Below, in pieces: positions 14,581 to 23,138 of a stretch of DNA of 36,429 nucleotides. The stretch covers positions 1-36,429 of the forward strand of contig JAEINP010000047.1 of NCBI GenBank assembly GCA_016342355.1, read 5' to 3'. The notes under the pieces were generated by a model. It saw nothing but the letters and a program-made list of their open reading frames with translations. It was not told the DNA's origin and ran no database searches. The DNA is from Desulfatibacillum sp. GTDB taxonomy: Bacteria; Desulfobacterota; Desulfobacteria; Desulfobacterales; Desulfatibacillaceae. The translations under genes were made by a program, and so were the position numbers. How positions within the stretch are numbered: position 1 is the stretch's first letter; each line of letters begins with the position of its first letter.

Positions 14581-16707
14581 TCACGTCGGTAAATGGATGG
14601 TGATGGTGCAGCCGGGACCGGGGTTGTTTTCAGCCGTGACCTTGCCGCCCATGGACCCCACAAAACGGCGAACCAACGCCAAGCCGATTCCTGTGCCCCG
14701 GGTGGTGCGGGTGAGGGAATTGTCCACCCTGAAGAAATCCTGGAACACCTTTTCCAGGGCGGCTTTGGGAATGCCGGGGCCTTTGTCCGACACCCTGATG
14801 ACAGTTTGGGAGAGATCCTGCTCCAGTTTTATGGATATGGTTTTGTTTGGGGCGTCTTTGCCGAATTTGACGCTGTTTTCCACCAGATTGACCAGGATTT
14901 GGACCATGGCCTCCCGGTCGTACAGGAAGGGTCTTTGGGCTTCGGTATCTGCTTCCAGCACAAAACCTTCCGAGCGCAGACGCTCCCCCATGACTTGGCG
15001 CACTTCGGCCAGAACTTCGGACAGGTTTCCGCTTTGGAGGTCATAGGATGTTTTTCTGTTTTCCAGCTTGGCGAATTCCAGCACATTGGTGATAAGCCGG
15101 GACAGTCGGGACGACTCGGACCCCAGCACCTGCAAATATTCCTGCTCCCGCTCCGTATCCCTGGCTATGCCCATTTCCAGCATTTCCACGTACATGCGGA
15201 TATTGGTGAGGGGGGTCTTGAGTTCGTGGGTCACGGAACTGACAAACTGGTTTCGGCGGCGGGAATAATCCATGACAGCCGCCGCGCTCCGGTAAATGGC
15301 GAACAATCCGGCCAGGACCACAAACCAGAACACCGCCTGCATAACAGCCAGGGTTTTGCGGCCTGCGGATTTGGGAAGGTCGTGGCATTGGATCTGGGCC
15401 ACCAAAAAGGAAAAGGGTCTGGGGAAAATTCTTTCCACCCGGTAAACCAGCCCGGGCCGGGAGGCGCCCGTGGTCATGGTGTTGGTTTCCACACCCCGGT
15501 CCATGACCGAAAGGGTGAGGGTGGAGTATTGGGCCATGGGTTGGCGAGCGAAATACACCTGGTTCAGTTGGTCCAGGAATGCCCGGGTATTGATGACCAT
15601 GCCCTGGTTATACACTAAATTATTCAGGACAATGCGCCGGAACAGGAGGATGCGTTTATGATCCAGGACCATGCTTTGCAGGGGGTCCACCTCCACCCTT
15701 AATTTTTGTTCCCGGCTGGGCGGATCGGCAAGCTGCAACTCTCTTTTGCCAGGAGCTTGGTTGGCAGGCAGGATAAAACGGTCTTCCAGAAGAAGGGAGT
15801 CGGGCTTGGGGGCCTGCCGGGCGGCAGATTTTTCTGGCAATTCATCTATCGCAGTTGCTTTGTCAAGTTCCGCTTTCAGAAGGTTTGAAGCCGGACTGGA
15901 CATTATTGGGTTTTCTCCGTCCGGAGAAGAGAATCCCACTATCCCTCCCGTGTAAGAGCCTTCCGAGGCCAGGGAGGAATCCTCAACGGCCAGGGTGGAG
16001 TTTGACTCCTGGTCCTTGCGCTTGATGGCGGTGATATCTTGGGGCGATAGCTCCTGGTTCGCCACGTTTCCCGCCTGTTCAATGGAGATTTCCTCCACTC
16101 TCCGTCCTTTCTGGCCCAGTTGCTCTTTGGACTGGCGGGACACCACGGGGGCAAGATACTTCTCCACAAAGCCCTGCTTTTTGTCCGTTGTCTTTTGCAT
16201 TTTTTCTTGAGGCGCGGCCGGGGCGGGGGAGGGCGCGGGGGATTTGGGTTCGGGAAGGGATTTCTCCATGGCTTTGCCTTCGGCCAGCATGGCAAAGGGT
16301 CCGGTTTCCTCCACATCGCGGCGTTCCATGCGCAGGGCGTTGAAGGCTTGGTTGGCGGATTCCAACTGGCTCACCAGGGTTGGATTGTCGCCATGGGGGG
16401 TGGTGAACGAGCCGTCCGGGTTGTTTTGGAGATAGCCCACAATAAAACCTTCCACCGAATCCAAGGCAAAGCCCGAGCCATCCCCGGGAGTTGCCGCGTA
16501 GTCATCCACGGCCCTTCCTTCCTCCCGTTCCACCAGCCTGGCCAGGTCTTCCTCCATGTAGTTGAGGATGGTGTCGGCGAAAAACTGCAAGGCGCCCCGT
16601 TCCTCCTGCTCCATGCCCAAGCGGGCGTGGTGGATGAAATAGGCGGACGGGGCCACCAGGGCCACGCAAAACAGGATGATGATTATGCGAAGGCGGTTTA
16701 TGCTCAT
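14581..16707 (-). CDS. Sensor histidine kinase with a very large extracytoplasmic domain
   Basis: This 708-residue inner-membrane kinase has a first membrane segment at about 7-25, a predicted 425-residue periplasmic region, a second segment at about 452-472, then a kinase core. HisKA has SVTHELKTPL with phospho-accepting His494. The HATPase domain has ENSVKFG (N box), DKGPGIP (G1) and GTGIGLAL (G2). There is no clear HAMP domain. The periplasmic region includes a Pro/Ala/Lys-rich stretch around 150-175 and matches no sensor domain I recognise. Its ATG overlaps the stop of the ADP-ribosylglycohydrolase gene (ATGA) and lacks a strong ribosome binding site, which suggests translational coupling. 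The likely partner is the regulator at 17878. Confidence 0.93.
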   Translation of the reverse strand: MSINRLRIIIILFCVALVAPSAYFIHHARLGMEQEERGALQFFADTILNYMEEDLARLVEREEGRAVDDYAATPGDGSGFALDSVEGFIVGYLQNNPDGSFTTPHGDNPTLVSQLESANQAFNALRMERRDVEETGPFAMLAEGKAMEKSLPEPKSPAPSPAPAAPQEKMQKTTDKKQGFVEKYLAPVVSRQSKEQLGQKGRRVEEISIEQAGNVANQELSPQDITAIKRKDQESNSTLAVEDSSLASEGSYTGGIVGFSSPDGENPIMSSPASNLLKAELDKATAIDELPEKSAARQAPKPDSLLLEDRFILPANQAPGKRELQLADPPSREQKLRVEVDPLQSMVLDHKRILLFRRIVLNNLVYNQGMVINTRAFLDQLNQVYFARQPMAQYSTLTLSVMDRGVETNTMTTGASRPGLVYRVERIFPRPFSFLVAQIQCHDLPKSAGRKTLAVMQAVFWFVVLAGLFAIYRSAAAVMDYSRRRNQFVSSVTHELKTPLTNIRMYVEMLEMGIARDTEREQEYLQVLGSESSRLSRLITNVLEFAKLENRKTSYDLQSGNLSEVLAEVRQVMGERLRSEGFVLEADTEAQRPFLYDREAMVQILVNLVENSVKFGKDAPNKTISIKLEQDLSQTVIRVSDKGPGIPKAALEKVFQDFFRVDNSLTRTTRGTGIGLALVRRFVGSMGGKVTAENNPGPGCTITIHLPT

Positions 16708-17477
16708 GGCAGGCCGTAAACCCTTTCAAAAGCGTCGATGACTTCCAGGAACTCTTTGGGAAGGCGGGACCGGACGCCCGCCACAATATCCTTGGGAACT
16801 CCTCCATAATAGGCCTGGGCCATGGCTCCGGCCATGCAGGCGATGGTGTCGCTGTCTCCGCCCAGGGAAATGGCTTGCCTGATGGCGTCTTCAAAGCATT
16901 CGGAATCCAAAAAGGCGATGATTGCCTCGGGCACGGAACCCTGGCACGAAACGTCAAAGGCGTATCCAGGACGGATTTCGTCCACGGTGCGGTCCAGGTT
17001 ATAGCCGAATCTCCCGGTGATTTCCCCCCGGATATCCTCCTTGCCCTTGCCTCTGCGGGCCAGGAAAACAGCCGCTGCAATCGCCTGGGCGCCTTTAACG
17101 CCCTCCGGGTGATTATGGGAAATCTCGGCGGATTTTTCCGCCTCTTCCAGAACCTTGTCCAGGGTGTCAAAGGCGAAGCCCACCGGGCTTACCCGCATGG
17201 CGGCGCCGTTGCCCCAACTGTTGTAGGGCTGGGGCGTTTCGGAAAAGAGCCAGTCGTAAAAATGGCCGCCAAAGCCCGCATTGGGGTATTTTTGTCCAAA
17301 GATCCTGATGGATTCGAGATAGGGCTTCCCATTGAGAATGGCGTGGGCCACCGCTACGGTGAGCACCGTGTCGTCCGTGAATCTGGAATAGGGGCTGAAC
17401 AATGGAAAAAACAGGGATTTATTGTTGACGGCCTCGTACACCGAGCCGATCACATCCCCTGCTATGGCGCCGATCAT
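16704..17477 (-). CDS. ADP-ribosylglycohydrolase family protein (DraG-like)
   Basis: This 257-residue cytosolic protein matches the family that removes ADP-ribose from proteins or small molecules using two Mg2+ ions. The metal-binding motifs are intact: TDDT at 34-37 and GGDSDT at 206-211 (Asp208, Asp210). GDVIGS (7-12) and GNGAAMRV (89-96) are also family-typical. GGAGGAA six bases before the ATG is a good ribosome binding site. It is sandwiched between a response regulator and its probable kinase, overlapping the kinase start. Target is unknown: members include dinitrogenase-reductase-activating glycohydrolase and ADP-ribosyl-arginine hydrolases. No ADP-ribosyltransferase is in the window. 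Confidence 0.9.
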   Translation of the reverse strand: MIGAIAGDVIGSVYEAVNNKSLFFPLFSPYSRFTDDTVLTVAVAHAILNGKPYLESIRIFGQKYPNAGFGGHFYDWLFSETPQPYNSWGNGAAMRVSPVGFAFDTLDKVLEEAEKSAEISHNHPEGVKGAQAIAAAVFLARRGKGKEDIRGEITGRFGYNLDRTVDEIRPGYAFDVSCQGSVPEAIIAFLDSECFEDAIRQAISLGGDSDTIACMAGAMAQAYYGGVPKDIVAGVRSRLPKEFLEVIDAFERVYGLP

Positions 17478-17877
17478 CTAAGTTTCCTCCGAAATGTATA
17501 ACTGCGGGGCTATGTTTGCCCGATAATACAAATTTTTAATTTTCACCCCCCATCCTGTCCTTCCCTCGCAAGGGGGGAAGGGACGAAGCCGGAAGTGAGA
17601 GGGTGATGATAAAACAAATCCGGAAAGCCCAGCTCTAAGCGCCTGGGACGATCAGCCAACCCTCAAAAGTTAACTGGGGGCGGACAAAAGAACCCGTGAC
17701 GCTCCATGTTTTTCTCCCTCCCCCTTGACGGGGGAGGGCCGGGGTGGGGGTGATAATTTTATGTCGAAATCTCTTTCAGCAAGTCAGACCCGTAGTTTTT
17801 TTACCGCCCATCCTGTCCTTCCTCCGCAAGGGGGGAAGGGACGAAGACTTTAATAGTTCTTCGCTCTAAATCCGGCC
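17478..17877. repeat. REP-like palindromic cluster between the hydrolase and the regulator
   Basis: This 400-base gap has no gene. It contains two copies of a 40-odd-base element (about 17541-17609 and 17804-17846) sharing CCCATCCTGTCCTTCC and GGGGGGAAGGGACGAAG, each able to fold by pairing GTCCTTCC with the downstream GGGAAGGGAC. Between them, 17714-17755 holds a CCCTCCCCC/GGGGGAGGG hairpin with a TTGAC loop. They look like BIME/REP elements. They lie directly after the regulator gene, so they may end or stabilise its transcript and lower expression of the two genes that follow. Confidence 0.75.
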
Positions 17878-18573
17878 TCAGAACTCCAGCTTGTATCCTT
17901 CGCCCCGGACCGTGACAACCAAAGGGGTTTCTCCCCCGGCCAGGTCCGTTATTTTTTTTCGGAGCTTTAGCACATGGATGTCCACGGTGCGGGTTTCCAC
18001 GTCCGGGTCATGGTAATGCCAGACCTCGGACAAAAGCTCCCGTTTGGAGACTATGCGGCCATCCTGGCGATGGAGGTACAGGACAATATCCATCTCCCGC
18101 CGGGTGAGTTCCGCAGAGGTGTTTTCATAAACAGCTTTGAGCTGGGCCTCGTCAAACACAATGCCTGCAATGCTGACCTTGGCGGTCCCCAGGTTTTTGC
18201 CGGACCGGCGTAAAACAGCCTCCACCCGAACCATCAACTCCTTGAGGGAAAAGGGCTTGCTCACGTAGTCGTCCGCGCCCGCGCTGAATCCGGTCACGAT
18301 GTCGCTTTCCGCACCTTTGGCCGTGAGCATGATGATTGCCTGGGAAGGCCGGGCCTCCCGGAGTTTTCGGCAGATCGCGAATCCGTCCAGGGACGGCAAC
18401 ATGACGTCCAACACCACTAGATCGTATTGGCCGGATAGCGCCTCGTCCAGGCCTTGTTGTCCATCCTCAACGCCCTTGGCCTCAAATCCGTTGAACACGA
18501 AAACGTCCAACAAGCCCCGGGAGATGGCCGGGTCGTCTTCCACCAGCAAAATGCGCGCCCTTGGTTCTTTCAT
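17878..18573 (-). CDS. OmpR/PhoB-family response regulator
   Basis: This is a 231-residue transcription regulator. The receiver domain has the acidic pair VEDD, the phospho-accepting Asp (VVLDVMLP, residue 56 from this start), the switch Thr in MLTAKG and the KPFS lysine. The C-terminal winged helix has the typical ELTRREMDIVLYL and RTVDIHVLKLRKKI segments. A TTG codon lies one codon upstream; ATG 18573 is the more likely start, with only a weak GGGG upstream. It is first in a minus-strand group with the glycohydrolase and kinase and is divergent from the vWA operon, whose promoter region it could control. Confidence 0.93.
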   Translation of the reverse strand: MKEPRARILLVEDDPAISRGLLDVFVFNGFEAKGVEDGQQGLDEALSGQYDLVVLDVMLPSLDGFAICRKLREARPSQAIIMLTAKGAESDIVTGFSAGADDYVSKPFSLKELMVRVEAVLRRSGKNLGTAKVSIAGIVFDEAQLKAVYENTSAELTRREMDIVLYLHRQDGRIVSKRELLSEVWHYHDPDVETRTVDIHVLKLRKKITDLAGGETPLVVTVRGEGYKLEF

Positions 18574-18835
18574 CAATCATGCCCCGTTGTGGCGAAATTT
18601 ATTCCAGGATTCTTCACGGCCTTGCGCCGTCCCATGCAAAGTTTCACAAGTATCAAGTAATTCCAGGTCTTAGCTTAGCACCAATCAGGCCTGTGAAAAA
18701 GCAAAACTTATGCAAAATCCGGCGCCGGGTTTTTTGCAGTTCTTTGAATTGTGTTCCCACGGGGTGCGGGGGCATCATAAGGCCCATGAGGAGAATGTTC
18801 CAGAATATAAAAACTCAAGGGGAGGATAAATCATC
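18574..18835. promoter_or_regulatory. Divergent control region between the regulator and the vWA operon
   Basis: This 262-base gap must hold both promoters, but I find no convincing -35/-10 pair. A perfect 10-base palindrome CCGGCGCCGG (18719-18728) is followed by GTTTTTT and could be an operator or a weak terminator. AGGGGAGGA (18818-18826) is the ribosome binding site for the vWA lipoprotein. Confidence 0.35.
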
Positions 18836-20524
18836 ATGAAAAACGGCAAAGAAAAGATTATGCGGATAACCGTATTGTACGGGGTTATAGTTTTGGCGCT
18901 GGCCCTTGTGGCTGGCTCGGTAACTCTTTCAGTTATCGGATGCAGCAAGAAAATGACCTCGGAGCCGGGTATGAAAACCGGAACAACTACAAGCACGGGC
19001 GGTTCAACGGTCTCGGGTAAGGCGGAATATACATTATTCGCCGCAACACCCGCACCGGCATTCAAGGACGCGGCCCGCTATGCCCCGCCTGCCAGGACCC
19101 AGTTTTTTAATACCGAGGAATACGCATATATTAACGAAAACGGGTTCAAGTCACCCTTGCGGGACCCTTTGTCGACTTTTTCTATCGATGTGGACACGGC
19201 CTCCTACTCCAATGTGAGGCGCTTTCTGACAGATGGGACAATGCCTCCCCCGGACGCGGTGCGCATTGAAGAACTGGTCAATTATTTTTCTTACGACTAT
19301 CCCCAACCCACGGGCCAGGACCCTTTTTCCATCACCATGGAAATGTCCCAATGCCCCTGGAACTGGAATAACATGCTGGTTCATGTGGGGCTTCAGGGGA
19401 AAAACCTGAACTACGGGGATGTGAAGCCTTCCAACTTTGTCTTTTTGCTGGATGTTTCCGGGTCCATGAGCTCCAAGAACAAACTCCCCCTGGTGAAAAA
19501 ATCCCTTGAAATGCTTTTACAGGAATTGGGCCCCAATGACCGGATCGCCATTGTGGCGTACGCCGGAGCCGCAGGCCTGGTGCTGCCTTCCACGCCTGCC
19601 AGCCACGAAAGAACCATCATGAAAGCCCTGGACAATTTGTCGGCTGGAGGCTCCACCGCCGGGGGGCAGGGTATTGAACTGGCTTATCGGGTTGCCTGGG
19701 AGAACCTTATCCCGGACGGCAACAACCGAGTGATTTTGTGCACGGACGGCGACTTCAACGTGGGAATGTCCTCCACCGGGGATCTGGTGCGCATGATCGA
19801 GGATAAAAGGCAGCACGGCGTTTATTTGACCATCTGCGGTTTTGGCATGGGCAATTACAAAGACGATAAGATGGAAAGCCTCTCCAATGCCGGGAACGGC
19901 AATTTCTTTTATATCGACGACAAATCCGAAGCACGGAAGGTTTTTGTGCATGAAATGCGGGCCAATATGTTCACCCTGGCCAAGGACGTGAAGATCCAGG
20001 TGGAGTTCAATCCGGCCAAGGTCAAGGAATACCGGCTGGTGGGTTACGAAAACCGGATACTGGCCGCCGAGGATTTTAACAACGACCTGAAGGACGCGGG
20101 TGAGATCGGTCCCGGCCATACAGTGACGGCCTTGTACGAAATCGTGCCCACGGGCCTGGGGGAAGGGGTTCAGCGGATCGATTCCCTGAAATATCAGAAA
20201 AGCGAACCCACGGAACCCGCCTATGATGGCAACGAAATCCTGAACATCAAGTTCCGTTACAAGAACCCCAAGGAAGACCACAGCCAATTGATCAGCAGGG
20301 TTTTGGAAGACACACCCCGGGTTTTCGCGGAGACCTCCAACAACTTCCGGTTTTCCGCAGCCGTGGCGGGCTGGGGCATGCTGTTGAGGCAATCCCCTTA
20401 CGCGGAACGCCTGACGTGGGGGCAGATTGAGCGCATGGCCCAAGAAGCCAAGGGTTCCGATGAAATGGGATACCGTACGGAATTTATCGAACTGATCAAC
20501 ACAAGCAAAAATATAAACAGCTAA
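18836..20524 (+). CDS. vWA-domain lipoprotein (YfbK-like)
   Basis: This 562-residue protein has a signal peptide with lipobox VIGC (Cys36), a low-complexity Thr/Ser/Gly linker (about 46-60), then a YfbK-type module. The segment from about 92 to 200 (SIDVDTASYSNVRRF, VRIEELVNYF) is typical of E. coli YfbK. The vWA domain at about 200-380 has an intact MIDAS metal site, DVSGSMS (Asp206, Ser208, Ser210). The C-terminal part after about 400 is like that of YfbK. It is probably tethered to the outer or inner membrane facing the periplasm and binds a protein partner through Mg2+. It leads a four-gene operon with a second vWA protein, a PspA-like protein and a membrane protein. Molecular role is unknown. 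Confidence 0.9.
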   Translation: MKNGKEKIMRITVLYGVIVLALALVAGSVTLSVIGCSKKMTSEPGMKTGTTTSTGGSTVSGKAEYTLFAATPAPAFKDAARYAPPARTQFFNTEEYAYINENGFKSPLRDPLSTFSIDVDTASYSNVRRFLTDGTMPPPDAVRIEELVNYFSYDYPQPTGQDPFSITMEMSQCPWNWNNMLVHVGLQGKNLNYGDVKPSNFVFLLDVSGSMSSKNKLPLVKKSLEMLLQELGPNDRIAIVAYAGAAGLVLPSTPASHERTIMKALDNLSAGGSTAGGQGIELAYRVAWENLIPDGNNRVILCTDGDFNVGMSSTGDLVRMIEDKRQHGVYLTICGFGMGNYKDDKMESLSNAGNGNFFYIDDKSEARKVFVHEMRANMFTLAKDVKIQVEFNPAKVKEYRLVGYENRILAAEDFNNDLKDAGEIGPGHTVTALYEIVPTGLGEGVQRIDSLKYQKSEPTEPAYDGNEILNIKFRYKNPKEDHSQLISRVLEDTPRVFAETSNNFRFSAAVAGWGMLLRQSPYAERLTWGQIERMAQEAKGSDEMGYRTEFIELINTSKNINS

Positions 20525-20539
20525 GGAAAGGAGGATGGC

Positions 20540-21976
20540 ATGAAAGCAAAAGCCTTTTTACTAGTGGGACTTCTGGTGGCGGCGACCTGTGCGGCCATGG
20601 CCTATGCGAATCGAGGAACGGGAGTAACGGTCATCCAGGTTGCAACCACGCCAAATCCGGTTGGCCATTCGCCCAAGACCGGCATTGTCACCCTGACCGG
20701 CGAGCTGGCCCAGGAAAAAATCCATGCCAGCGGCGACCGCATGTTCGACCTGGTGTTGACCCTAACCGCCGACGAGGTTCTTGCGCCCCAGCAGGCCCAG
20801 GGTAAACCCGTGGATATGGTTGTTGTGCTGGATCGGAGCGGGTCCATGTCCGGGGAGAAAATCCGGGACGCCAAAAAGGCGGTCAAGGGCCTGATGGAAG
20901 GCCTCAGGAATCAGGATCGTTTTGCCCTGGTGACGTATTCCAACAGCGTGGAAGGCGGAGAAAACCTTTACTATCTTACCCAGGACAAACGGAATATCCT
21001 CACCGCCATGGTGGATTCCATCCCGGCTAACGGGGGCACCAATCTGGGCGCCGGGCTCCAACGGGGCATCGGGGTTTTGGAATCTTTTGGCGAGAGCAGC
21101 CGTATGGGCAAGATCATTCTGATTTCGGACGGCCAAGCCAATGAAGGCGTCACCGATCCCCGTGCGCTGGCGGATATGGCCGGGCAGAGAAAGGGCGGCG
21201 TGCAATACTCCGTGACCACCGTGGGCCTGGGTCAGGATTTTAACGAGCAGCTTATGGCCACCGTGGCGGACGGAGGCCGGGGCCGGTATTATTACCTGGA
21301 AAATCCCCGGGATTTTTTGGCCGTATTCAAGGAAGAGGCTAATTGGACCCGATCTGTGGCGGCCAGCGCCCTTTCCATCCATTTGCCCCTGCCCCAAGGA
21401 GTGGAAGTGGTTTCGGCAAGCGGTTATCCTGTCATCAACAAGGAGACCGGGGCTTACATCGCTCCTGGCGGGCTTCTTTCGGGCCAGACCCGCACCCTGT
21501 ATGTGCGGCTTCAGGCGCCTGAAAATGTGGAGGAGTCCCTTAATCTGAGCGGCATCAACGCCTCTTATGTGCATGAGGGCAAAACACTAACCGCCATGTG
21601 TCCGGGCGCCTTTAACGTACAGGTGACCCACGACGCCCTGGCGGCCCTTCGGTCCATTGAAAAGGAAACCTGGGAAAGCAAGGTGCTGAACGCCGACTAC
21701 AACGCCCTCAAGGAAGAAGTGGCGGCGGACATCAAGGCGGGCGACAAGGAACAGGCCATGGAGCGTATTGATCAGTATCGGCAGAGCGTCCAGGTGCAAA
21801 ACAGTGTGGTGGGCTCGGTTGCTGTGGATGAAAACCTGCAACAGGACGTCCAGGCTCTGATGGGAACCGTGGAAGACACCTTTGAAGGGGACGCTCCGGC
21901 AGTGGCGGCCAAGCAGAAATCCGTGTCCAAATCCATGCAATACGACGGGTACAAAAACCGGCGCGGCATCAGGTAA
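20540..21976 (+). CDS. Secreted vWA-domain protein
   Basis: This 478-residue protein has a cleavable-looking signal peptide (hydrophobic 5-20, AMAYA) and a vWA domain at about 90-265 with an intact MIDAS (DRSGSMS, Asp98, Ser100, Ser102) and GGTNLGAG further on. A beta-rich segment and an acidic C-terminal helical part (about 380-440, Lys/Glu/Asp-rich) follow. The ribosome binding site AAAGGAGG is strong and the gene begins 15 bases after the first vWA gene. The family is sometimes named Ca-activated chloride channel homologue, which says little about function. Two different vWA proteins in a row suggests they act as a pair on the periplasmic side. Confidence 0.88.
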   Translation: MKAKAFLLVGLLVAATCAAMAYANRGTGVTVIQVATTPNPVGHSPKTGIVTLTGELAQEKIHASGDRMFDLVLTLTADEVLAPQQAQGKPVDMVVVLDRSGSMSGEKIRDAKKAVKGLMEGLRNQDRFALVTYSNSVEGGENLYYLTQDKRNILTAMVDSIPANGGTNLGAGLQRGIGVLESFGESSRMGKIILISDGQANEGVTDPRALADMAGQRKGGVQYSVTTVGLGQDFNEQLMATVADGGRGRYYYLENPRDFLAVFKEEANWTRSVAASALSIHLPLPQGVEVVSASGYPVINKETGAYIAPGGLLSGQTRTLYVRLQAPENVEESLNLSGINASYVHEGKTLTAMCPGAFNVQVTHDALAALRSIEKETWESKVLNADYNALKEEVAADIKAGDKEQAMERIDQYRQSVQVQNSVVGSVAVDENLQQDVQALMGTVEDTFEGDAPAVAAKQKSVSKSMQYDGYKNRRGIR

Positions 21977-21991
21977 GGAGGAGGTGAAAAA

Positions 21992-22537
21992 ATGGGAATC
22001 ATGACCAGGCTGACAAGGCTGTGCAAGGCGGACATCCATGGCGTCATGGATCAAATTGAGGACAAGGAGCTGGTTTTGGCCCAGTGCCTGCGGGAAATGG
22101 AAGACGACATGGGCCGGGAACGCACCAGGATGTCCCGGCTCGTGGCCCGGAGGGATAACCTGAGGGCAAACGCCAAATCTCAGGCAACCCTGGCGGACAA
22201 GGTGGACCAGGACCTTAATGAAGCCGTGAAAAAGGAAAAGGACGACATCGCCCGGTTTTTGATCCGCAAGCACAAGACGCTGACCGGAATAGTCAGGAAA
22301 CTGGAATTTCAGATGCAGGAAACGGAACGGGAGATTTCCCGCACGCAACAGGATTTGGAGGAAAAGAGCCTGGTGCATGAACGCCTCAAGGTCCAGGCCG
22401 ACACCTTCATGTCCGGCCGAAAAAGCAGGGACTATTGCCATGCGGCAGGCGCCGCCGTTCCCGGACCTGAGGTGAGCGAGGAGGAAATCCTGTGGGAGCT
22501 TGAAAAGCGCAAGGAGGCGTTGCGAAATGAAGGATAG
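21992..22537 (+). CDS. PspA/IM30-family protein
   Basis: This 181-residue, almost wholly helical protein resembles phage-shock protein A: start MGIMTRLTRL, then ADIHGVMDQIEDKELVLAQCLREMEDD, which matches the amphipathic helix and first coiled-coil helix of PspA. It is shorter than E. coli PspA (222 residues) and the C-terminal third has diverged. PspA proteins assemble on the inner face of the cytoplasmic membrane and protect it under stress. A strong ribosome binding site (AAGGAGGAGGTG) precedes the ATG. Its place after two vWA genes and before a membrane protein suggests an envelope-stress role. No PspF, PspB or PspC gene is seen. Confidence 0.8.
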   Translation: MGIMTRLTRLCKADIHGVMDQIEDKELVLAQCLREMEDDMGRERTRMSRLVARRDNLRANAKSQATLADKVDQDLNEAVKKEKDDIARFLIRKHKTLTGIVRKLEFQMQETEREISRTQQDLEEKSLVHERLKVQADTFMSGRKSRDYCHAAGAAVPGPEVSEEEILWELEKRKEALRNEG

Positions 22538-23138
22538 CACGGGCAGCGCATTCGGCTCACCCCTCCTGAATCTGGAAAAGGAGATAAAAACCATGAGAAA
22601 TCATTTTTCAGGAACCATCTGGTTTGCCCTGGCCTGCGGGCTGTTGTTCGTCCCGGCGACCATGGCCCTGGGCATCTTTGCCGGGCCATATTGGGCGTTC
22701 CGTTTAGTCCTGTGGGGTTTCCTGGCAGGCTATGCATTGCTTTTGCGCCGATGGGCCAATGCCAGGACGCTTTCGTGCCTTTTCCCCCTGACCCTGCTGC
22801 TGGCCCTGGTTTTTGTGGGGCTTCCCCGGGTGACCTTTTTAGTGGCGGCGCTGGTGATCCTGGCCTGGATTCGGAGCGGCATTTATTTTTCGGGTCCGGG
22901 GGCCCGGGCTTGGGTAATGGAACTGGGCGTGAGCGTGGGCGGCGCCATGCTGGTGAACATGCTTTCCCCCCATTCTTTATTAACCTGGGCATTGGCGGTC
23001 TGGCTGTTTTTTCTGGTTCAGTCCTTGTTTTTTGTGTTGGGGCCGGACAACGGGGCAACCTGGGAAGACCCCTTTAAGCCCGAGCCCTTTGAACAGGCCC
23101 GGCAACGGGCCGAACGGATACTCTCCGGGGACGGATGA
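22527..23138 (+). CDS. Multi-pass membrane protein, function unknown
   Basis: This 203-residue protein has about five or six hydrophobic segments and short loops, and ends in a charged cytoplasmic-looking tail (PEPFEQARQRAERIL). I recognise no family. Two starts are equally supported: ATG 22527, nine bases after AAGGAGG and overlapping the pspA-like stop, and ATG 22593, nine bases after AAGGAG (22578-22583) and immediately before the first membrane segment. It closes the vWA/vWA/PspA operon, so it may be the membrane anchor or partner of the PspA-like protein, by analogy to PspB/PspC; that is inference from position. Confidence 0.75.
   Translation: MKDSTGSAFGSPLLNLEKEIKTMRNHFSGTIWFALACGLLFVPATMALGIFAGPYWAFRLVLWGFLAGYALLLRRWANARTLSCLFPLTLLLALVFVGLPRVTFLVAALVILAWIRSGIYFSGPGARAWVMELGVSVGGAMLVNMLSPHSLLTWALAVWLFFLVQSLFFVLGPDNGATWEDPFKPEPFEQARQRAERILSGDG

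Noticed and set aside
16120-16719. Plus-strand frame of 199 codons opposite the kinase N-terminus
   Set aside because: His/Gly/Phe-rich shadow translation with no ribosome binding site, opposite the long polar sensor region of the kinase.
18719-18740. Sigma54-like promoter upstream of the vWA operon
   Set aside because: The GG and GC elements are 13 bases apart, not 10, so the -24/-12 spacing does not fit.
22500-22526. TTG start nine codons upstream for the membrane protein
   Set aside because: It would lie within the PspA-like gene without a ribosome binding site, while ATG 22527 and 22593 both have good ones.
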